This document shows positions 46,377-55,493 of a stretch of DNA of 64,000 bases, in pieces. Positions within the stretch are counted from its first letter, which is position 1. Each line of letters starts with the position of its first letter. The stretch comes from Magnetospirillum molischianum DSM 120 (GTDB taxonomy: Bacteria; Pseudomonadota; Alphaproteobacteria; Rhodospirillales; Magnetospirillaceae). The stretch is from assembly GCF_000294655.1 (NCBI RefSeq), contig NZ_CAHP01000013.1, forward strand, positions 17,023 to 81,022, written 5' to 3'. Position numbers and translations under genes: made by a program. The notes under the pieces were generated by a model. It did not search any database. It was not told the DNA's origin and saw only the letters and a program-made list of their open reading frames with translations.

Positions 46377-48103
46377 GCGCCAACACGGTCGCCGATCTGT
46401 TCGTCCAGACGCTTGTCCGGGCTGGGGTCCAGCGTATTTATGGCGTGGTCGGCGACAGCCTGAATGGGATCACCGAAGCACTGCGGCAGCAGGGGGAGAT
46501 CGACTGGATCCACGTCCGTCATGAAGAAAGCGCCGCCTTTGCCGCCGGGGCCGAAGCGCACCTGACCGACCAATTAGCAGTCTGCGCCGGAAGTTGTGGC
46601 CCCGGCAATTTGCACCTGATCAATGGCCTGTTCGATTGTCACCGCTCCCGCGTGCCGGTGTTGGCGATCGCGGCGCAGATTCCCAGTGCGGAGATCGGAC
46701 GGCATTACTCCCAGGAAACCCACCCTCAAATCCTGTTCGCCGAATGCAGCCATTTCTGTGAGATGGTTTCGACACCGGAACAGATGCCGGGCGTGGTGGA
46801 AACGGCGATCCGGGCCGCAATCGGCCAACGGGGCGTCGCGGTGATCGTCATCCCCGGCGATATCGCCTTGATGAAAGCGCCCGCCGATGCGCGTTCGTCG
46901 GCGTCTCTGCTGCCGCCGGTTCCGGTCGTCCGCCCCAACGACGAGACGATTAATGCGCTGGCGGCGATGCTTAACGCCGCCAAGCGGGTCTCGCTGTTTT
47001 GCGGGCGCGGATGTTATGGCGCTCATGACGATTTGATCCGTCTGGCCGAACGGCTGAACGCTCCAATCGTGCATGCCCTGGGCGGCAAGGAAGGAGTCGA
47101 GTACGACAACCCCTTCACTGTCGGAATGACGGGACTGATCGGGCTGAGTTCCGGCCATCATGCGCTCCAGACTTGCGACACGCTGTTGATGCTGGGAACG
47201 GATTTCCCTTACCGGCAGTTCTATCCGACCGAAGCGAAGGTCGCTCAGGTCGATCTGCGGGTCGAACATCTGGGGCGACGCTGTCCGATCGATCTCGGCG
47301 TGGTGGGCGATGTCGGGGCAACGATCACGGCCCTCCTGCCCCATCTGGATGCGAAGCCGGATCGAACCCATCTCGACGAGAGCCTGGCCAAATATGCCCA
47401 AGCCCGCCAGGAACTGGACGATCTGGCGGTCGGCCATCCCGGACGCACGCCGATCCATCCGCAATATCTCACCCAGATCATTAGCGACCGTGCCGCCGAC
47501 GATGCCGTGTTCACCTGCGACGTCGGGACGACGACAATCTGGGCTGCCCGCTATCTGAAAATGAATGGACAGCGGCGCCTGATCGGTTCGTTCACTCATG
47601 CCTCGATGGCGAATGCCCTACCGCAGGCGTTGGGGGCACAAGCCGCCTTTCCGTCGCGACAGGTCGTCTCACTGTCTGGCGATGGTGGCTTTACCATGCT
47701 GATGGGCGATTTCATCACTCTGACCCAGCAAGCGCTGCCAGTGAAGATCATCGTTTTCAATAACGGCACGCTGGGGTTCGTCGAGTTGGAGATGAAGGTC
47801 GCCGGATTTCTGGAAACCGGCGTCGATCTGGTCAATCCCGATTTCGCGGCGATGGCGCGGGCGATGGGAGTCTTCGCCCGCCGGGTCGAGGACCCGGCCG
47901 ATCTGGACGGAGCGCTGCGGGAGGTACTCGACCATGACGGCCCTGCCCTGCTCGATGTCCTGACCAACCGTCAGGAACTGGCGATGCCACCCAAAACCAC
48001 CTTGGCCCAGGGGCTTGGCTTTGGCCTCTATGCGCTGAAAGCGATGATGAACGGACAGGGCGACGACCTCGTAGACCTCGCCCGGTCGAATCTGTTCCGC
48101 TGA
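46373..48103 (+). CDS. poxB: Pyruvate:quinone oxidoreductase (PoxB)
   Basis: A 576-residue TPP/FAD enzyme that decarboxylates pyruvate to acetate and CO2 and passes electrons to the quinone pool at the inner membrane. It has the N-terminal pyrimidine-binding domain (YGVVGDSLNGITEALR, HVRHEESAAFAAGAEA), a central FAD domain and the PP-binding motif LSGDGGFTMLMGDFITLTQQ...KIIVFNN. The C-terminal GQGDDLVDLARSNLFR matches the membrane-binding tail of PoxB. Start is the GTG at 46373, overlapping the osmC-like stop; the longer frame from 46274 lies inside that gene. PoxB is usually a stationary-phase enzyme; the stress-gene context agrees. Confidence 0.92.
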   Translation: MSANTVADLFVQTLVRAGVQRIYGVVGDSLNGITEALRQQGEIDWIHVRHEESAAFAAGAEAHLTDQLAVCAGSCGPGNLHLINGLFDCHRSRVPVLAIAAQIPSAEIGRHYSQETHPQILFAECSHFCEMVSTPEQMPGVVETAIRAAIGQRGVAVIVIPGDIALMKAPADARSSASLLPPVPVVRPNDETINALAAMLNAAKRVSLFCGRGCYGAHDDLIRLAERLNAPIVHALGGKEGVEYDNPFTVGMTGLIGLSSGHHALQTCDTLLMLGTDFPYRQFYPTEAKVAQVDLRVEHLGRRCPIDLGVVGDVGATITALLPHLDAKPDRTHLDESLAKYAQARQELDDLAVGHPGRTPIHPQYLTQIISDRAADDAVFTCDVGTTTIWAARYLKMNGQRRLIGSFTHASMANALPQALGAQAAFPSRQVVSLSGDGGFTMLMGDFITLTQQALPVKIIVFNNGTLGFVELEMKVAGFLETGVDLVNPDFAAMARAMGVFARRVEDPADLDGALREVLDHDGPALLDVLTNRQELAMPPKTTLAQGLGFGLYALKAMMNGQGDDLVDLARSNLFR

Positions 48104-48129
48104 TTGACATTTACCAGGGAGGATGAGCG

Positions 48130-48204
48130 ATGAAATACGGACTTCTATGGCTTCTCGGCGTTCCAATCCCAGTCTTGATTATCATCTATCTGTTCGTGCG
48201 TTAA
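48130..48204 (+). CDS. 24-residue membrane peptide
   Basis: A tiny ORF, MKYGLLWLLGVPIPVLIIIY ending LFVR, with a good ribosome site (GGGAGGATGAGCG before ATG 48130). Nearly all residues form one membrane helix with a Pro pair in the middle and a basic end. Similar 22-26-residue MKYxLLWLLGxPxP peptides occur in many proteobacteria, often unannotated (recollection, unsearched). It lies between poxB and the FMN reductase in the same direction, so it is likely part of their transcript. Function is unknown. Confidence 0.7.
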   Translation: MKYGLLWLLGVPIPVLIIIYLFVR

Positions 48205-48246
48205 TGCCGTTCGGCCGGACATTCCCGACGTTGAAAGAGAGATGTC

Positions 48247-48816
48247 ATGAGCCAGGATCGGATCGCCGTTATCGTCGGCAGCCTCCGCCGCGACTCGTTC
48301 AACAAAAAGCTGGCGCTGGCCCTTGAGAAGCTCGCTCCGCCAGATGTCTCGTTCGCCTATCTTCCGATCGACGACCTCCCCCTCTACAATCAGGACGACG
48401 ATGCCACTCCGGCGGAATCCGTCACACGGCTGAAAGATGGGATACGGGCTGCCCAGGGGGTTCTGTTCGTCACGCCGGAATATAATCGCTCGATTCCCGG
48501 TGTGCTCAAGAATGCAATCGACCACGCCTCGCGGCCCTATGGTCAGAGCGCCTGGCTGAAAAAGCCCGCCGGGATCATCGGCGTTTCGGTCAGCGCGACC
48601 GGCACGGCGATGGCGCAGCAGCATCTGCGCAACATTCTGGCGAACCTGAACATGCCGACGCTGGGCCAACCCGAGGCCTTCATCCAAGCCAATGAGGATC
48701 TGTTCGACGCGGACGGAAATATCGGCCCGCACAGCCAGAGCTTCCTTGAAGGCTGGATGCGGAACTTCATCGCCTGGGTGCGGGCTTTTGCCGTGGCTAC
48801 CGGGAAAGCGGGATAG
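48247..48816 (+). CDS. NADPH-dependent FMN reductase (ChrR/YieF-like)
   Basis: A 189-residue flavodoxin-fold reductase. The FMN phosphate loop is GSLRRDSFNKKLA, and the second flavin loop is FVTPEYNRSIPGVLKNAIDHAS with the conserved PEYN. Members of this family reduce quinones, chromate and other electron acceptors by two electrons, limiting redox cycling. Complete and of normal length. GAGAGATGTC precedes the ATG. It lies 43 nt after the 24-residue peptide gene and 5 nt before the CheB-like gene. The physiological acceptor is not known. Confidence 0.9.
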   Translation: MSQDRIAVIVGSLRRDSFNKKLALALEKLAPPDVSFAYLPIDDLPLYNQDDDATPAESVTRLKDGIRAAQGVLFVTPEYNRSIPGVLKNAIDHASRPYGQSAWLKKPAGIIGVSVSATGTAMAQQHLRNILANLNMPTLGQPEAFIQANEDLFDADGNIGPHSQSFLEGWMRNFIAWVRAFAVATGKAG

Positions 48817-48821
48817 AGCCA

Positions 48822-49442
48822 ATGGTGGCGAAGAACCGCTCCGCGATGGACTTTCCAGTCGTTTGTGTCGGTGGCTCGGCGGGCGGTCTTGATGCCTATA
48901 CCCGGCTGCTACAGCATTTCCCGCCCGATACAGGCGTTGCTATCGTCATCGTCAATCACCTCAGAACCGTCGCCACAATGCTTCATGAGATTCTACCGCG
49001 CTACACTATGATGCCGGTTGAATTGATCACCGAGCAGCTTCTGATCGAACCCAACCATGTCTTCATTATTCCAGAACAGCGTGACCTCCACATGCAAGAC
49101 GGAGAGTTCCGCTTAAAACCGATCTCGAAACCGCGGGGCTGGCCCGACGTGATCACCGTCTTCCTGCGCTCGCTCACGGAGAATTGGGACGGACAGCTTA
49201 TTGCCGTCATTGTTTCGGGCTATGATGGAGATGGTGCCGCGGCGCTGTGCGGCATCAAAGAGGTGGGCGGCATCACGATCGCGCAAAGGCTTGATACCGC
49301 CCCGCACCCAGACATGCCAGAAAGCGCAATCAAAAGCGGTTGTATCGACTTCATCCTCTCGCCTGAGGACATAGCCCGGAAAATCGTGCAGATTGTCGGC
49401 ACCGGATCTGGTTCATCTGGAGAACCATCGCCTGGGTTTTAG
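48822..49442 (+). CDS. Stand-alone CheB-type methylesterase domain
   Basis: A 206-residue protein comprising only the CheB catalytic domain. The Ser-His-Asp triad can be placed: Ser in CVGGSAGGLDAY, His in IVIVNHLR, and Asp in VSGYDGDGAAAL. It lacks the N-terminal receiver domain of chemotaxis CheB, and no cheR adjoins it. Such stand-alone CheB proteins often belong to CheB-CheR/PAS signalling systems or act on unknown glutamyl esters. It follows the FMN reductase by 5 nt and ends 12 nt before the convergent cbpM, so it is probably the last gene of the poxB transcript. Role unknown. Confidence 0.85.
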   Translation: MVAKNRSAMDFPVVCVGGSAGGLDAYTRLLQHFPPDTGVAIVIVNHLRTVATMLHEILPRYTMMPVELITEQLLIEPNHVFIIPEQRDLHMQDGEFRLKPISKPRGWPDVITVFLRSLTENWDGQLIAVIVSGYDGDGAAALCGIKEVGGITIAQRLDTAPHPDMPESAIKSGCIDFILSPEDIARKIVQIVGTGSGSSGEPSPGF

Positions 49443-49454
49443 GGACGTGCCGAA

Positions 49455-49784
49455 TCATAACGCGCTTTGTACCAGATGCTGCGCCAGCTTCCGGCGCAGA
49501 TCATCGGGCGCGGTTCGTCGCAACGCATCGCAAAGCTCGCGCATCTTGCGGCGTTGGTCGTAAAGCTGATCGAGCAGCAACAGCACCACGGGCAGCGCCT
49601 CCTCGTTGACCAGCAATTCATCGCGGAGTTCCTGGATCAGCCGCACCCGAGCGAAATCGATCTCGCGGAAGACATAAGTACCGTCGTCAATATCCGGCCT
49701 GACCCATTGGTTGGAAATCCACCGCTCCAGATCCTGACGCGTCAGCCCGGATAATTGCCCGACGACAACCTCGATTCCGATCAT
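49455..49784 (-). CDS. cbpM: CbpM-like chaperone modulator
   Basis: A 109-residue MerR-like helical protein of the CbpM family (LSGLTRQDLERWISNQWVRP, then YVFREIDFARVRLIQELRDE and a coiled-coil LLLLDQLYDQRRKMRELC). CbpM binds the J-domain of CbpA and inhibits both its co-chaperone and DNA-binding activity. It overlaps cbpA by 4 nt downstream, the standard cbpA-cbpM order. Length agrees with the family. The last residues are basic and less conserved. Confidence 0.9.
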   Translation of the reverse strand: MIGIEVVVGQLSGLTRQDLERWISNQWVRPDIDDGTYVFREIDFARVRLIQELRDELLVNEEALPVVLLLLDQLYDQRRKMRELCDALRRTAPDDLRRKLAQHLVQSAL

Positions 49785-50707
49785 TGTCCAGCCTCCATCT
49801 TTTGCCTTGGCACGACCGGATGTTCCGGTTTCCAGGTGCGAAGAAAGTCCTCCAACGCCGCATCCGGCGGCCCCAGTACCACCCGCAAGGTGGCGTAGAG
49901 ATCGCCAGCGGGCTTCCCCCCCTGTCCCGGAACGCCCCGCCCCCGCAGCCGTAATTCGGTGCCGTTATCGGAGTGGGGCGGAATGTTCATCCGCACCTGA
50001 CCGCCCGGCGTCGGCACCTCGACCGGGCCACCGAGCACGGCCTCGGCCAGGGTCACCGGCAGAATCAGCCGGATATCGTCGCCGTCACGTTCGAAAAAGC
50101 GATGCGGCGACACGTGAACCTCGATCAGAGCGTCTCCCGCCGGGCTGCCGTTCGTGCCCTTGCCGCCCTGGCCACGCAGACGCAGCACATGGCCTTCCGC
50201 CGTTCCCGGAGGGATCTTGACGTCGAGGACGCGACCATCCGGCAGCGTCAACCGCCGGGTTGTCCCGTTGATGGCCTCAAGAAAGGACGTGGACAGGCTG
50301 TAGAGCTCATCGCGCCCGAGGGTGGGGCTATTGCCGCCCGGATGACGATCTTCGTTGAAGATCGAGCTGAAAATGGTACTGAAATCCTCGGCGCTCCATC
50401 CTTCCGACTGCGCCCCGCCGCTGCCGTAGCGATGCCCGGACGCACCCTCGGCGTAATCGCGATAAGACGACCGTGGCGCTCGCTGTTGACCGGCGGCGTC
50501 AATCTCGCCCCGATCGAACTGACCGCGTTTGATCGGATCGGACAACAGCTCGTTGGCCGAGGCCACCGCCTTGAACCGCTCCTCTGCCTTGGCGTTGCCG
50601 GGGTTAAGGTCGGGATGGTGCCGTTTGGCCAGGGCACGGTAAGCGGTGCGGATATCATCCGCGCTGGCGTCCCGCGGCACACCGAGAATCGTATAGGGAT
50701 CGTCCAA
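49781..50707 (-). CDS. cbpA: Curved-DNA-binding J-domain co-chaperone
   Basis: A 308-residue DnaJ-type protein. The J-domain covers residues 1-68, with the HPD tripeptide at 31-33 that stimulates DnaK's ATPase. A Gly/Ser-rich linker follows (about 70-125), then two beta-sandwich substrate-binding domains (from about 130), including LRLRGQGGKGTNGSPAGDAL and LRLRGRGVPGQGGKPAGDLY. There is no Cys-rich zinc region, which separates CbpA from DnaJ. It is co-expressed with its modulator CbpM. CbpA can also bind curved DNA in stationary phase, in keeping with the stress-gene context. Confidence 0.93.
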   Translation of the reverse strand: MDDPYTILGVPRDASADDIRTAYRALAKRHHPDLNPGNAKAEERFKAVASANELLSDPIKRGQFDRGEIDAAGQQRAPRSSYRDYAEGASGHRYGSGGAQSEGWSAEDFSTIFSSIFNEDRHPGGNSPTLGRDELYSLSTSFLEAINGTTRRLTLPDGRVLDVKIPPGTAEGHVLRLRGQGGKGTNGSPAGDALIEVHVSPHRFFERDGDDIRLILPVTLAEAVLGGPVEVPTPGGQVRMNIPPHSDNGTELRLRGRGVPGQGGKPAGDLYATLRVVLGPPDAALEDFLRTWKPEHPVVPRQKMEAGQ

Positions 50708-50866
50708 GGCGCTCCCCCTCTGCCGTCAGCAACGCGATCGAATGCCAGGGCAACAGATGTCAGACGCCTTCAGCGATGCGATGATCGGAGGAAACCGACA
50801 CTCCGACGCCATGATGTCTCTCCCCACGGCTTTTGATCGCCGCAGGGAGAGCGGTACATTCGACGA

Positions 50867-51064
50867 TCAGTGCGCGGACTTGCTCGCCACATGCGCCTCT
50901 TTGGAACCTTCATGTGCCTTTTCGGAGTGCTTGACGGCCTTTTCAGCATGTTCGAGGCCGACTTTATGGTCGCCCTTCTTATGCTGCTCCGCTGCCGAAT
51001 GGTGAATCTTGGCGGCCTCAGTGTGGGCTTCGGCTGCTCTTTCGTGACTGCTGGGTGCGGACAT
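50867..51064 (-). CDS. 65-residue His/Lys/Ala-rich helical protein
   Basis: The product MSAPSSHERAAEAHTEAAKI continues with HHSAAEQHKKGDHKVGLEHA and further His/Ala/Glu/Lys, ending SKSAH. It is almost certainly one or two amphipathic helices with nine or more histidines and no hydrophobic core, cysteine or membrane segment. AAGGA lies 10 nt before ATG 51064; the longer frame from 51124 is less likely. Similar short His-rich proteins occur in many alphaproteobacteria (recollection), but none has a clear role to my knowledge. Metal binding, DNA association or desiccation protection are possibilities. Confidence 0.7.
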   Translation of the reverse strand: MSAPSSHERAAEAHTEAAKIHHSAAEQHKKGDHKVGLEHAEKAVKHSEKAHEGSKEAHVASKSAH

Positions 51065-51584
51065 GGTTGTGATTCCTTGTTCCGAGGACAGCAGGCTGTC
51101 CGGGAATAAGACAGTGCCGACCATGGCCGCCTTATTGCTAGGCTCGGTATATACCCGTGCCGTTACTTTCCCTTAATTCATAAATATTCACCGACAACCA
51201 TCGACAGGACGAAGCGCTACAATCGCAATTGGAAACGACCATCAGGGACAACGGCAATGGCCAAGGCACGATGGCGTGTTCATGCTCTCGGGGAAAACCA
51301 TAGACCGCCGCTCGCGGTTCAAGCCCGAGATGCTGGGATAATAACGGCGCATCGTTGCAAGGGGCTATTCGCCGGTATCTGGTAATTCTGATGGGCTGAA
51401 CAAACAAACCTGCCCCGATGGGTAGTTTACGACGCTCCCGCCATCCCGACACCGACGATATCGTGGTCTCGCTGTCGCCGCCCTGCTTTCGCAGGCGACG
51501 AATCGAAGGAAAGCGGATCAATTCACTTCCCTCCGTTCCGCTTGGGTTGATCGCCGTACCGGGGGACGGAGTCCGTTCCAAAGC
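51065..51584. other. Gene-free region before the P-type ATPase
   Basis: About 520 nt. A 155-codon minus-strand frame (51138-51605) overlaps the ATPase start and has no family resemblance. A 6-bp inverted repeat GGACAG-CAGG-CTGTCC at about 51087-51102 lies just upstream of the His-rich gene. A long leader before an mgtA-type gene could hold a Mg-sensing element, but none could be recognised. Confidence 0.45.
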
Positions 51585-54164
51585 ATGATCTCTCCACGAA
51601 ACCAAGCCCCTCCCCTGAATATTGGCGCCGAGGAACTTTGGTCGGTACCGGCCGGGCGGCTACTCGAACGACTAGAGACCACGGCTGTCGGCCTCGACGC
51701 GGGCCGGGTGCAGGAACGCTTGAAGGCCAATGGCCTCAACACAGCGGCGGCCGTTAAACGTCCGCCGCTGCTGTTACAATTCCTCTCCCGCTTCCGCAAT
51801 CCGTTAATCATCATCCTGTTGATCGCCAGCGGGCTTTCGGCCGCAACCGGCGATATCGCCAGTTTCGTGATCGTTTTCGCCATTGTCACGATTAGCATGA
51901 CGCTCGACTTCGTTCAGGAGGTCCGTGCCCAGAATGCCGTCGAGGCTCTGCGCCGGTCGGTGGCGGTCAAGGCCACCGTGCGTCGTGACGGGAGCAGCCA
52001 GTCGATCCCCATCGACCAACTGGTCCCCGGCGATATCGTCGAACTGATCGCGGGTGACATGGTACCCGCGGATTCGAGGCTGCTCGAAAGCCGCACCCTG
52101 TTCGTCAACGAGGCGCTGCTGACCGGAGAGCCCTATCCGGCCCCCAAGCAGGCGGGCGACACGGCAACCGGGAGCGAGAACGCTGTCGGAGCGTCGAATG
52201 CGGTCTTCGCTGGTACGTCGGTGATCAGCGGCACGGCAACGATTGTCGTCTGTCGTACTGGGAATCATACCGCGCTCGGCCATTTGGCGACGAGTCTGGC
52301 GGAAAAGCCGCCCGACACAGCCTTCACCATCGGCATCCACCGCTTCGGGATGCTGATCACCCGCTTCACCGTGCTGATGGTATTATTCGTCCTGGTCGTC
52401 AACATCTCCTTCCATCGGCCCGTGATGGAATCGCTGATGTTCGCGCTGGCGCTTGCCGTCGGGTTGACGCCCGAGTTGTTGCCGATGATCGTCACCGTGA
52501 CACTGGCACGGGCGGCAATGGAGTTGGGGCGGCGCAAGGTCATCGTGAAACGCCTGTCGGCGATCCACGATCTCGGTGCCATGACCATGCTGTGCACCGA
52601 CAAGACCGGGACGCTGACCGAAGCCACCATCCGGCTGGTGCGCGTCATCGACGGATTCGGGGCCGAGACCACGCCAGCCTTTGGCTACGCCTATCTCAAC
52701 AGCCGATTCGAATCCGGGATGAAAAGCCCGCTCGACGAAGCGATCTTGTCCGCTCATCCCTTCGATATGACGGGCTGGGAAAAGATCGATGAGGTTCCGT
52801 TCGATTTCGAGCGGCGGCGCGTCTCGGTACTGGTCGAGCACGGTGACCAGCGCGAGTTGATCGTCAAGGGAGCCCCCGAGGATCTGCTCCGGCTATCGGG
52901 ACGCTATGCGGCAGCGGATGGCCACGAGATCGTCCTCGACGATGCAACGCGTCAGACCTTCGCCGCCACCCTCGATTCGCTCGGCGCGGAGGGGTTCCGC
53001 GCACTCGGCATCGCCACCCGCCGGGTCGAACGCAACCACGCCACGGCGGCAATAACCGACGAGGCCGACTTGCTATTCGCTGGCTTCGCGGTGTTCCTCG
53101 ATCCGCCGAAAGCGACCGCCGGGGCGGCGATCCAGGCGATGGCCGCAGCCGGGATCGGGGTCAAGGTATTGACCGGGGACAACGAACTGGTAACCCGCCA
53201 CGTCTTCGCCGAAATCGGCATCCCGGTCACCGGCGTGCTCACCGGCGATGCGTTGTCGCATCTTTCCGACGAGGCGCTGATCGGACAATTATCACGGGTC
53301 AATCTGTTCTGCCGGGTTAACCCGCAGCAAAAGCATCGCGTCCTGCTGGCGCTGAAGCGGATGGGCCACGTCGTCGGCTTCCTCGGTGACGGCATCAACG
53401 ACGCCCCGGCGCTCCATGCGGCCGATGTCGGAATCTCGGTCGATGGCGCGGCCGACGTCGCGTGCGCGGCGGCCGACCTGATCTTGCTCGAACACGACCT
53501 GTCGGTGGTGCGCGAGGCGGTCGTCCATGGCCGCAGCGCGGTCCAGAACGTGTCGAAATACGTCCTGATGGGCTCTAGTTCGAATTTCGGCAACATGTTC
53601 AGCATGGCGGGCGCGGCGCTGTTCCTCCCCTTCCTGCCGATGCTGCCAATTCAGATTCTGCTCAACAACCTACTCTATGACGTCTCGGAGATCGCGATCC
53701 CGTTCGACCGGGTCGATGAGGATTCGATCGCCGCCCCGGTAACATGGAACGTGTCGGAGATCGAGCGCTTCATGCTGATCTTCGGCCCGGTCAGTTCGGT
53801 GTTCGACTTCCTGACTTTCTCCGCCCTGCTCCATCTGTTCGGGGCTGGCGAGGCGGTGTTCCAAACCGGCTGGTTCATCGAATCGATGACAACCCAGATC
53901 CTGGTGGTCTTCGCGATCAGGACCCGGCATGGACTGTTCCGCAGCCGCCCGCGCGGCTTCCTCGTCGGCATGGCCTTCGCGGCAGTCGCCGTTGCGATCG
54001 CGCTGTCGCTGCTGCCGGTTGGGCGATGGTTCGGCTTCGTGCCGCCACCGGCGATGTTCTTTGTCTATCTCGCGGCGGCAACCGCCGCCTATCTCGCTCT
54101 CGTCGAAGTCACCAAGATGTACTTCTATCGTGACCCGGCTCGACGGACGAGAGGCTACGGTTGA
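51585..54164 (+). CDS. mgtA: P-type magnesium-transporting ATPase (MgtA/MgtB-like)
   Basis: An 859-residue P-type (P3B) ATPase in the inner membrane. It has an N-terminal cytoplasmic segment, paired helices from about 65, the A-domain motif NEALLTGEP (TGE), the phosphorylation site CTDKTGTLTEA with Asp339, nucleotide-binding KGAPEDLL, the hinge GDGINDAP and C-terminal helices. The helix-4 stretch LAVGLTPELLPMIVTVTLAR and KVIVKRLSAIHDLGAM are typical of Mg importers of the MgtA group. The family brings Mg into the cell when it is scarce. No mgtC or PhoPQ genes adjoin it. Size is slightly under E. coli MgtA (898) but complete. Confidence 0.88.
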   Translation: MISPRNQAPPLNIGAEELWSVPAGRLLERLETTAVGLDAGRVQERLKANGLNTAAAVKRPPLLLQFLSRFRNPLIIILLIASGLSAATGDIASFVIVFAIVTISMTLDFVQEVRAQNAVEALRRSVAVKATVRRDGSSQSIPIDQLVPGDIVELIAGDMVPADSRLLESRTLFVNEALLTGEPYPAPKQAGDTATGSENAVGASNAVFAGTSVISGTATIVVCRTGNHTALGHLATSLAEKPPDTAFTIGIHRFGMLITRFTVLMVLFVLVVNISFHRPVMESLMFALALAVGLTPELLPMIVTVTLARAAMELGRRKVIVKRLSAIHDLGAMTMLCTDKTGTLTEATIRLVRVIDGFGAETTPAFGYAYLNSRFESGMKSPLDEAILSAHPFDMTGWEKIDEVPFDFERRRVSVLVEHGDQRELIVKGAPEDLLRLSGRYAAADGHEIVLDDATRQTFAATLDSLGAEGFRALGIATRRVERNHATAAITDEADLLFAGFAVFLDPPKATAGAAIQAMAAAGIGVKVLTGDNELVTRHVFAEIGIPVTGVLTGDALSHLSDEALIGQLSRVNLFCRVNPQQKHRVLLALKRMGHVVGFLGDGINDAPALHAADVGISVDGAADVACAAADLILLEHDLSVVREAVVHGRSAVQNVSKYVLMGSSSNFGNMFSMAGAALFLPFLPMLPIQILLNNLLYDVSEIAIPFDRVDEDSIAAPVTWNVSEIERFMLIFGPVSSVFDFLTFSALLHLFGAGEAVFQTGWFIESMTTQILVVFAIRTRHGLFRSRPRGFLVGMAFAAVAVAIALSLLPVGRWFGFVPPPAMFFVYLAAATAAYLALVEVTKMYFYRDPARRTRGYG

Positions 54165-54225
54165 GAGGGGGCTATATCGCCCACGACCAGGAGAGCGGTC
54201 AAATCTAATATCTCAATTCAATATA

Positions 54226-54582
54226 TTAATATTTTACATTACTTTCAGAAAGAGGAATGACCGTGCGGGAAATCTCCCTGGCTGCCATCTTTCCCGGAGG
54301 AAGGTCCTTGGAGTCGCACGACACGGATTGCAGACGCAAGGCGAGCTCTTTCGTGAGCGGACGATCCCAGTTAACGACAACACAGCGCTCGCCCAATGGA
54401 CCACGCGCCTCCCCCTCTGGCTGTGCGGGGTAATTGCCGAACTGACTACCAATACCATTGCCAACATCAAGAGGAAGAGTGGCGGAATTTTCCTTAGACT
54501 GAATTTCAGAGTCTGGAAAAGACGAGCACGAAGACAGCGTAACGGAAATGAATATAAAATTAATCACGAGATTTTTTCTCAT
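54226..54582 (-). CDS. Hypothetical lipoprotein
   Basis: A 118-residue protein with a short signal sequence ending in lipobox TLSSC (MRKNLVINFIFISVTLSSC). The mature part is Ser/Asn/Glu-rich, with a central ERCVVVNWDRPLTKELALRL and a second Cys-containing SVSCDSKDL, which might form a disulfide. GGGGGAGG just before the ATG is an excellent ribosome site, supporting a real gene. Base composition is lower in GC than the neighbouring ATPase gene. It follows the EamA transporter by 17 nt on the same strand and is probably co-transcribed. No family is recognised. Confidence 0.7.
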   Translation of the reverse strand: MRKNLVINFIFISVTLSSCSSFPDSEIQSKENSATLPLDVGNGIGSQFGNYPAQPEGEARGPLGERCVVVNWDRPLTKELALRLQSVSCDSKDLPPGKMAAREISRTVIPLSESNVKY

Positions 54583-54599
54583 AACCTCCCCCTATGGCT

Positions 54600-55493
54600 T
54601 TATCTCTTTGATAGACTTCTCACCAGGATCATTGAGCACAGCACGGCCGTTCCCATAATTTGAATTTGCGTAACAGCCTCACCGAAGAAAATATTTCCGA
54701 AGACAATTCCGAAGATGGGGATGAGCAGAAAGAAACCGCTTGATCCAATGGCCGAAAAACGCCCCAGCACAATGATCCATATCCAGGTTCCCGTGATGGA
54801 ACCCATCAGGACGAGATAGGCGAACCCAAGAACCGCTTCGGGTTGCCAGTCGAAATGAGGCGGACCTTCAATCAAGACGGCAAAAAAGAGCAGGACAAGG
54901 CCGCCGATTGCCATCTGTGTGGCAACCAACGGAATGATGCCCGATCTGGAAACGATCGACTTCAGCAGAGTGTTCCCCAAAGCAAGAGCGATTACGCCAG
55001 ACAACATCAGCAGAATAGAAGGTGAAAACAGAGACGCCGAAAGATCATGGGATTCGGCTTTCCCTAAAATTACGACGATGATGCTGGCGATGCCGACAAG
55101 CGTGGCCATCACCTCGCGAAAACTCGCTTTCTCACCAAGTATAGCGATGGCAATTGGAATTGAAACGAGAGGTAAACTTGCCCCCAATATCGACACCAAA
55201 GCAGCAGGAAGTGTAATGAGAACGTAAGTCGTGACACCAAGGTAATAACTTTGGGTAAGAATTGCGGCCACCAGCATTCTCATCCTCGTCGAAGGAGATG
55301 CATCGCGGATTATTTTTATAGCTGGACGGGCAAAGAAGGCCAGTAATAGCATAGATGCGATGGTCAATCGTACCGTGGCCAACCACAAAGGCGATGTCAT
55401 CGGCAGCGCGAACTTGATCGCGATAAAAGAACCGCTCCAGATCGCCGCGAACACAACACCGGCGAGCAGCCCACTCAACGATACCGCCGGCAT
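54600..55493 (-). CDS. EamA/DMT-superfamily transporter
   Basis: A 297-residue inner-membrane protein with ten predicted helices in two EamA repeats (starts near 10 and 150), a layout typical of the YdcZ/RhaT/PecM-like drug/metabolite exporters. The first repeat begins GVVFAAIWSGSFIAIKFALP, and the second repeat contains GNTLLKSIVSRSGIIPLVATQMAIGG. Divergent from a LysR-type regulator 170 bp away, which probably controls it. Such pairs often export amino acids or related metabolites. Lower GC than the region's average hints at a different origin for this unit. Substrate unknown. Confidence 0.88.
   Translation of the reverse strand: MPAVSLSGLLAGVVFAAIWSGSFIAIKFALPMTSPLWLATVRLTIASMLLLAFFARPAIKIIRDASPSTRMRMLVAAILTQSYYLGVTTYVLITLPAALVSILGASLPLVSIPIAIAILGEKASFREVMATLVGIASIIVVILGKAESHDLSASLFSPSILLMLSGVIALALGNTLLKSIVSRSGIIPLVATQMAIGGLVLLFFAVLIEGPPHFDWQPEAVLGFAYLVLMGSITGTWIWIIVLGRFSAIGSSGFFLLIPIFGIVFGNIFFGEAVTQIQIMGTAVLCSMILVRSLSKR

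Noticed and set aside
51138..51605. 155-codon minus-strand frame before the P-type ATPase
   Set aside because: Overlaps the ATPase start, no ribosome site, no recognisable motif.
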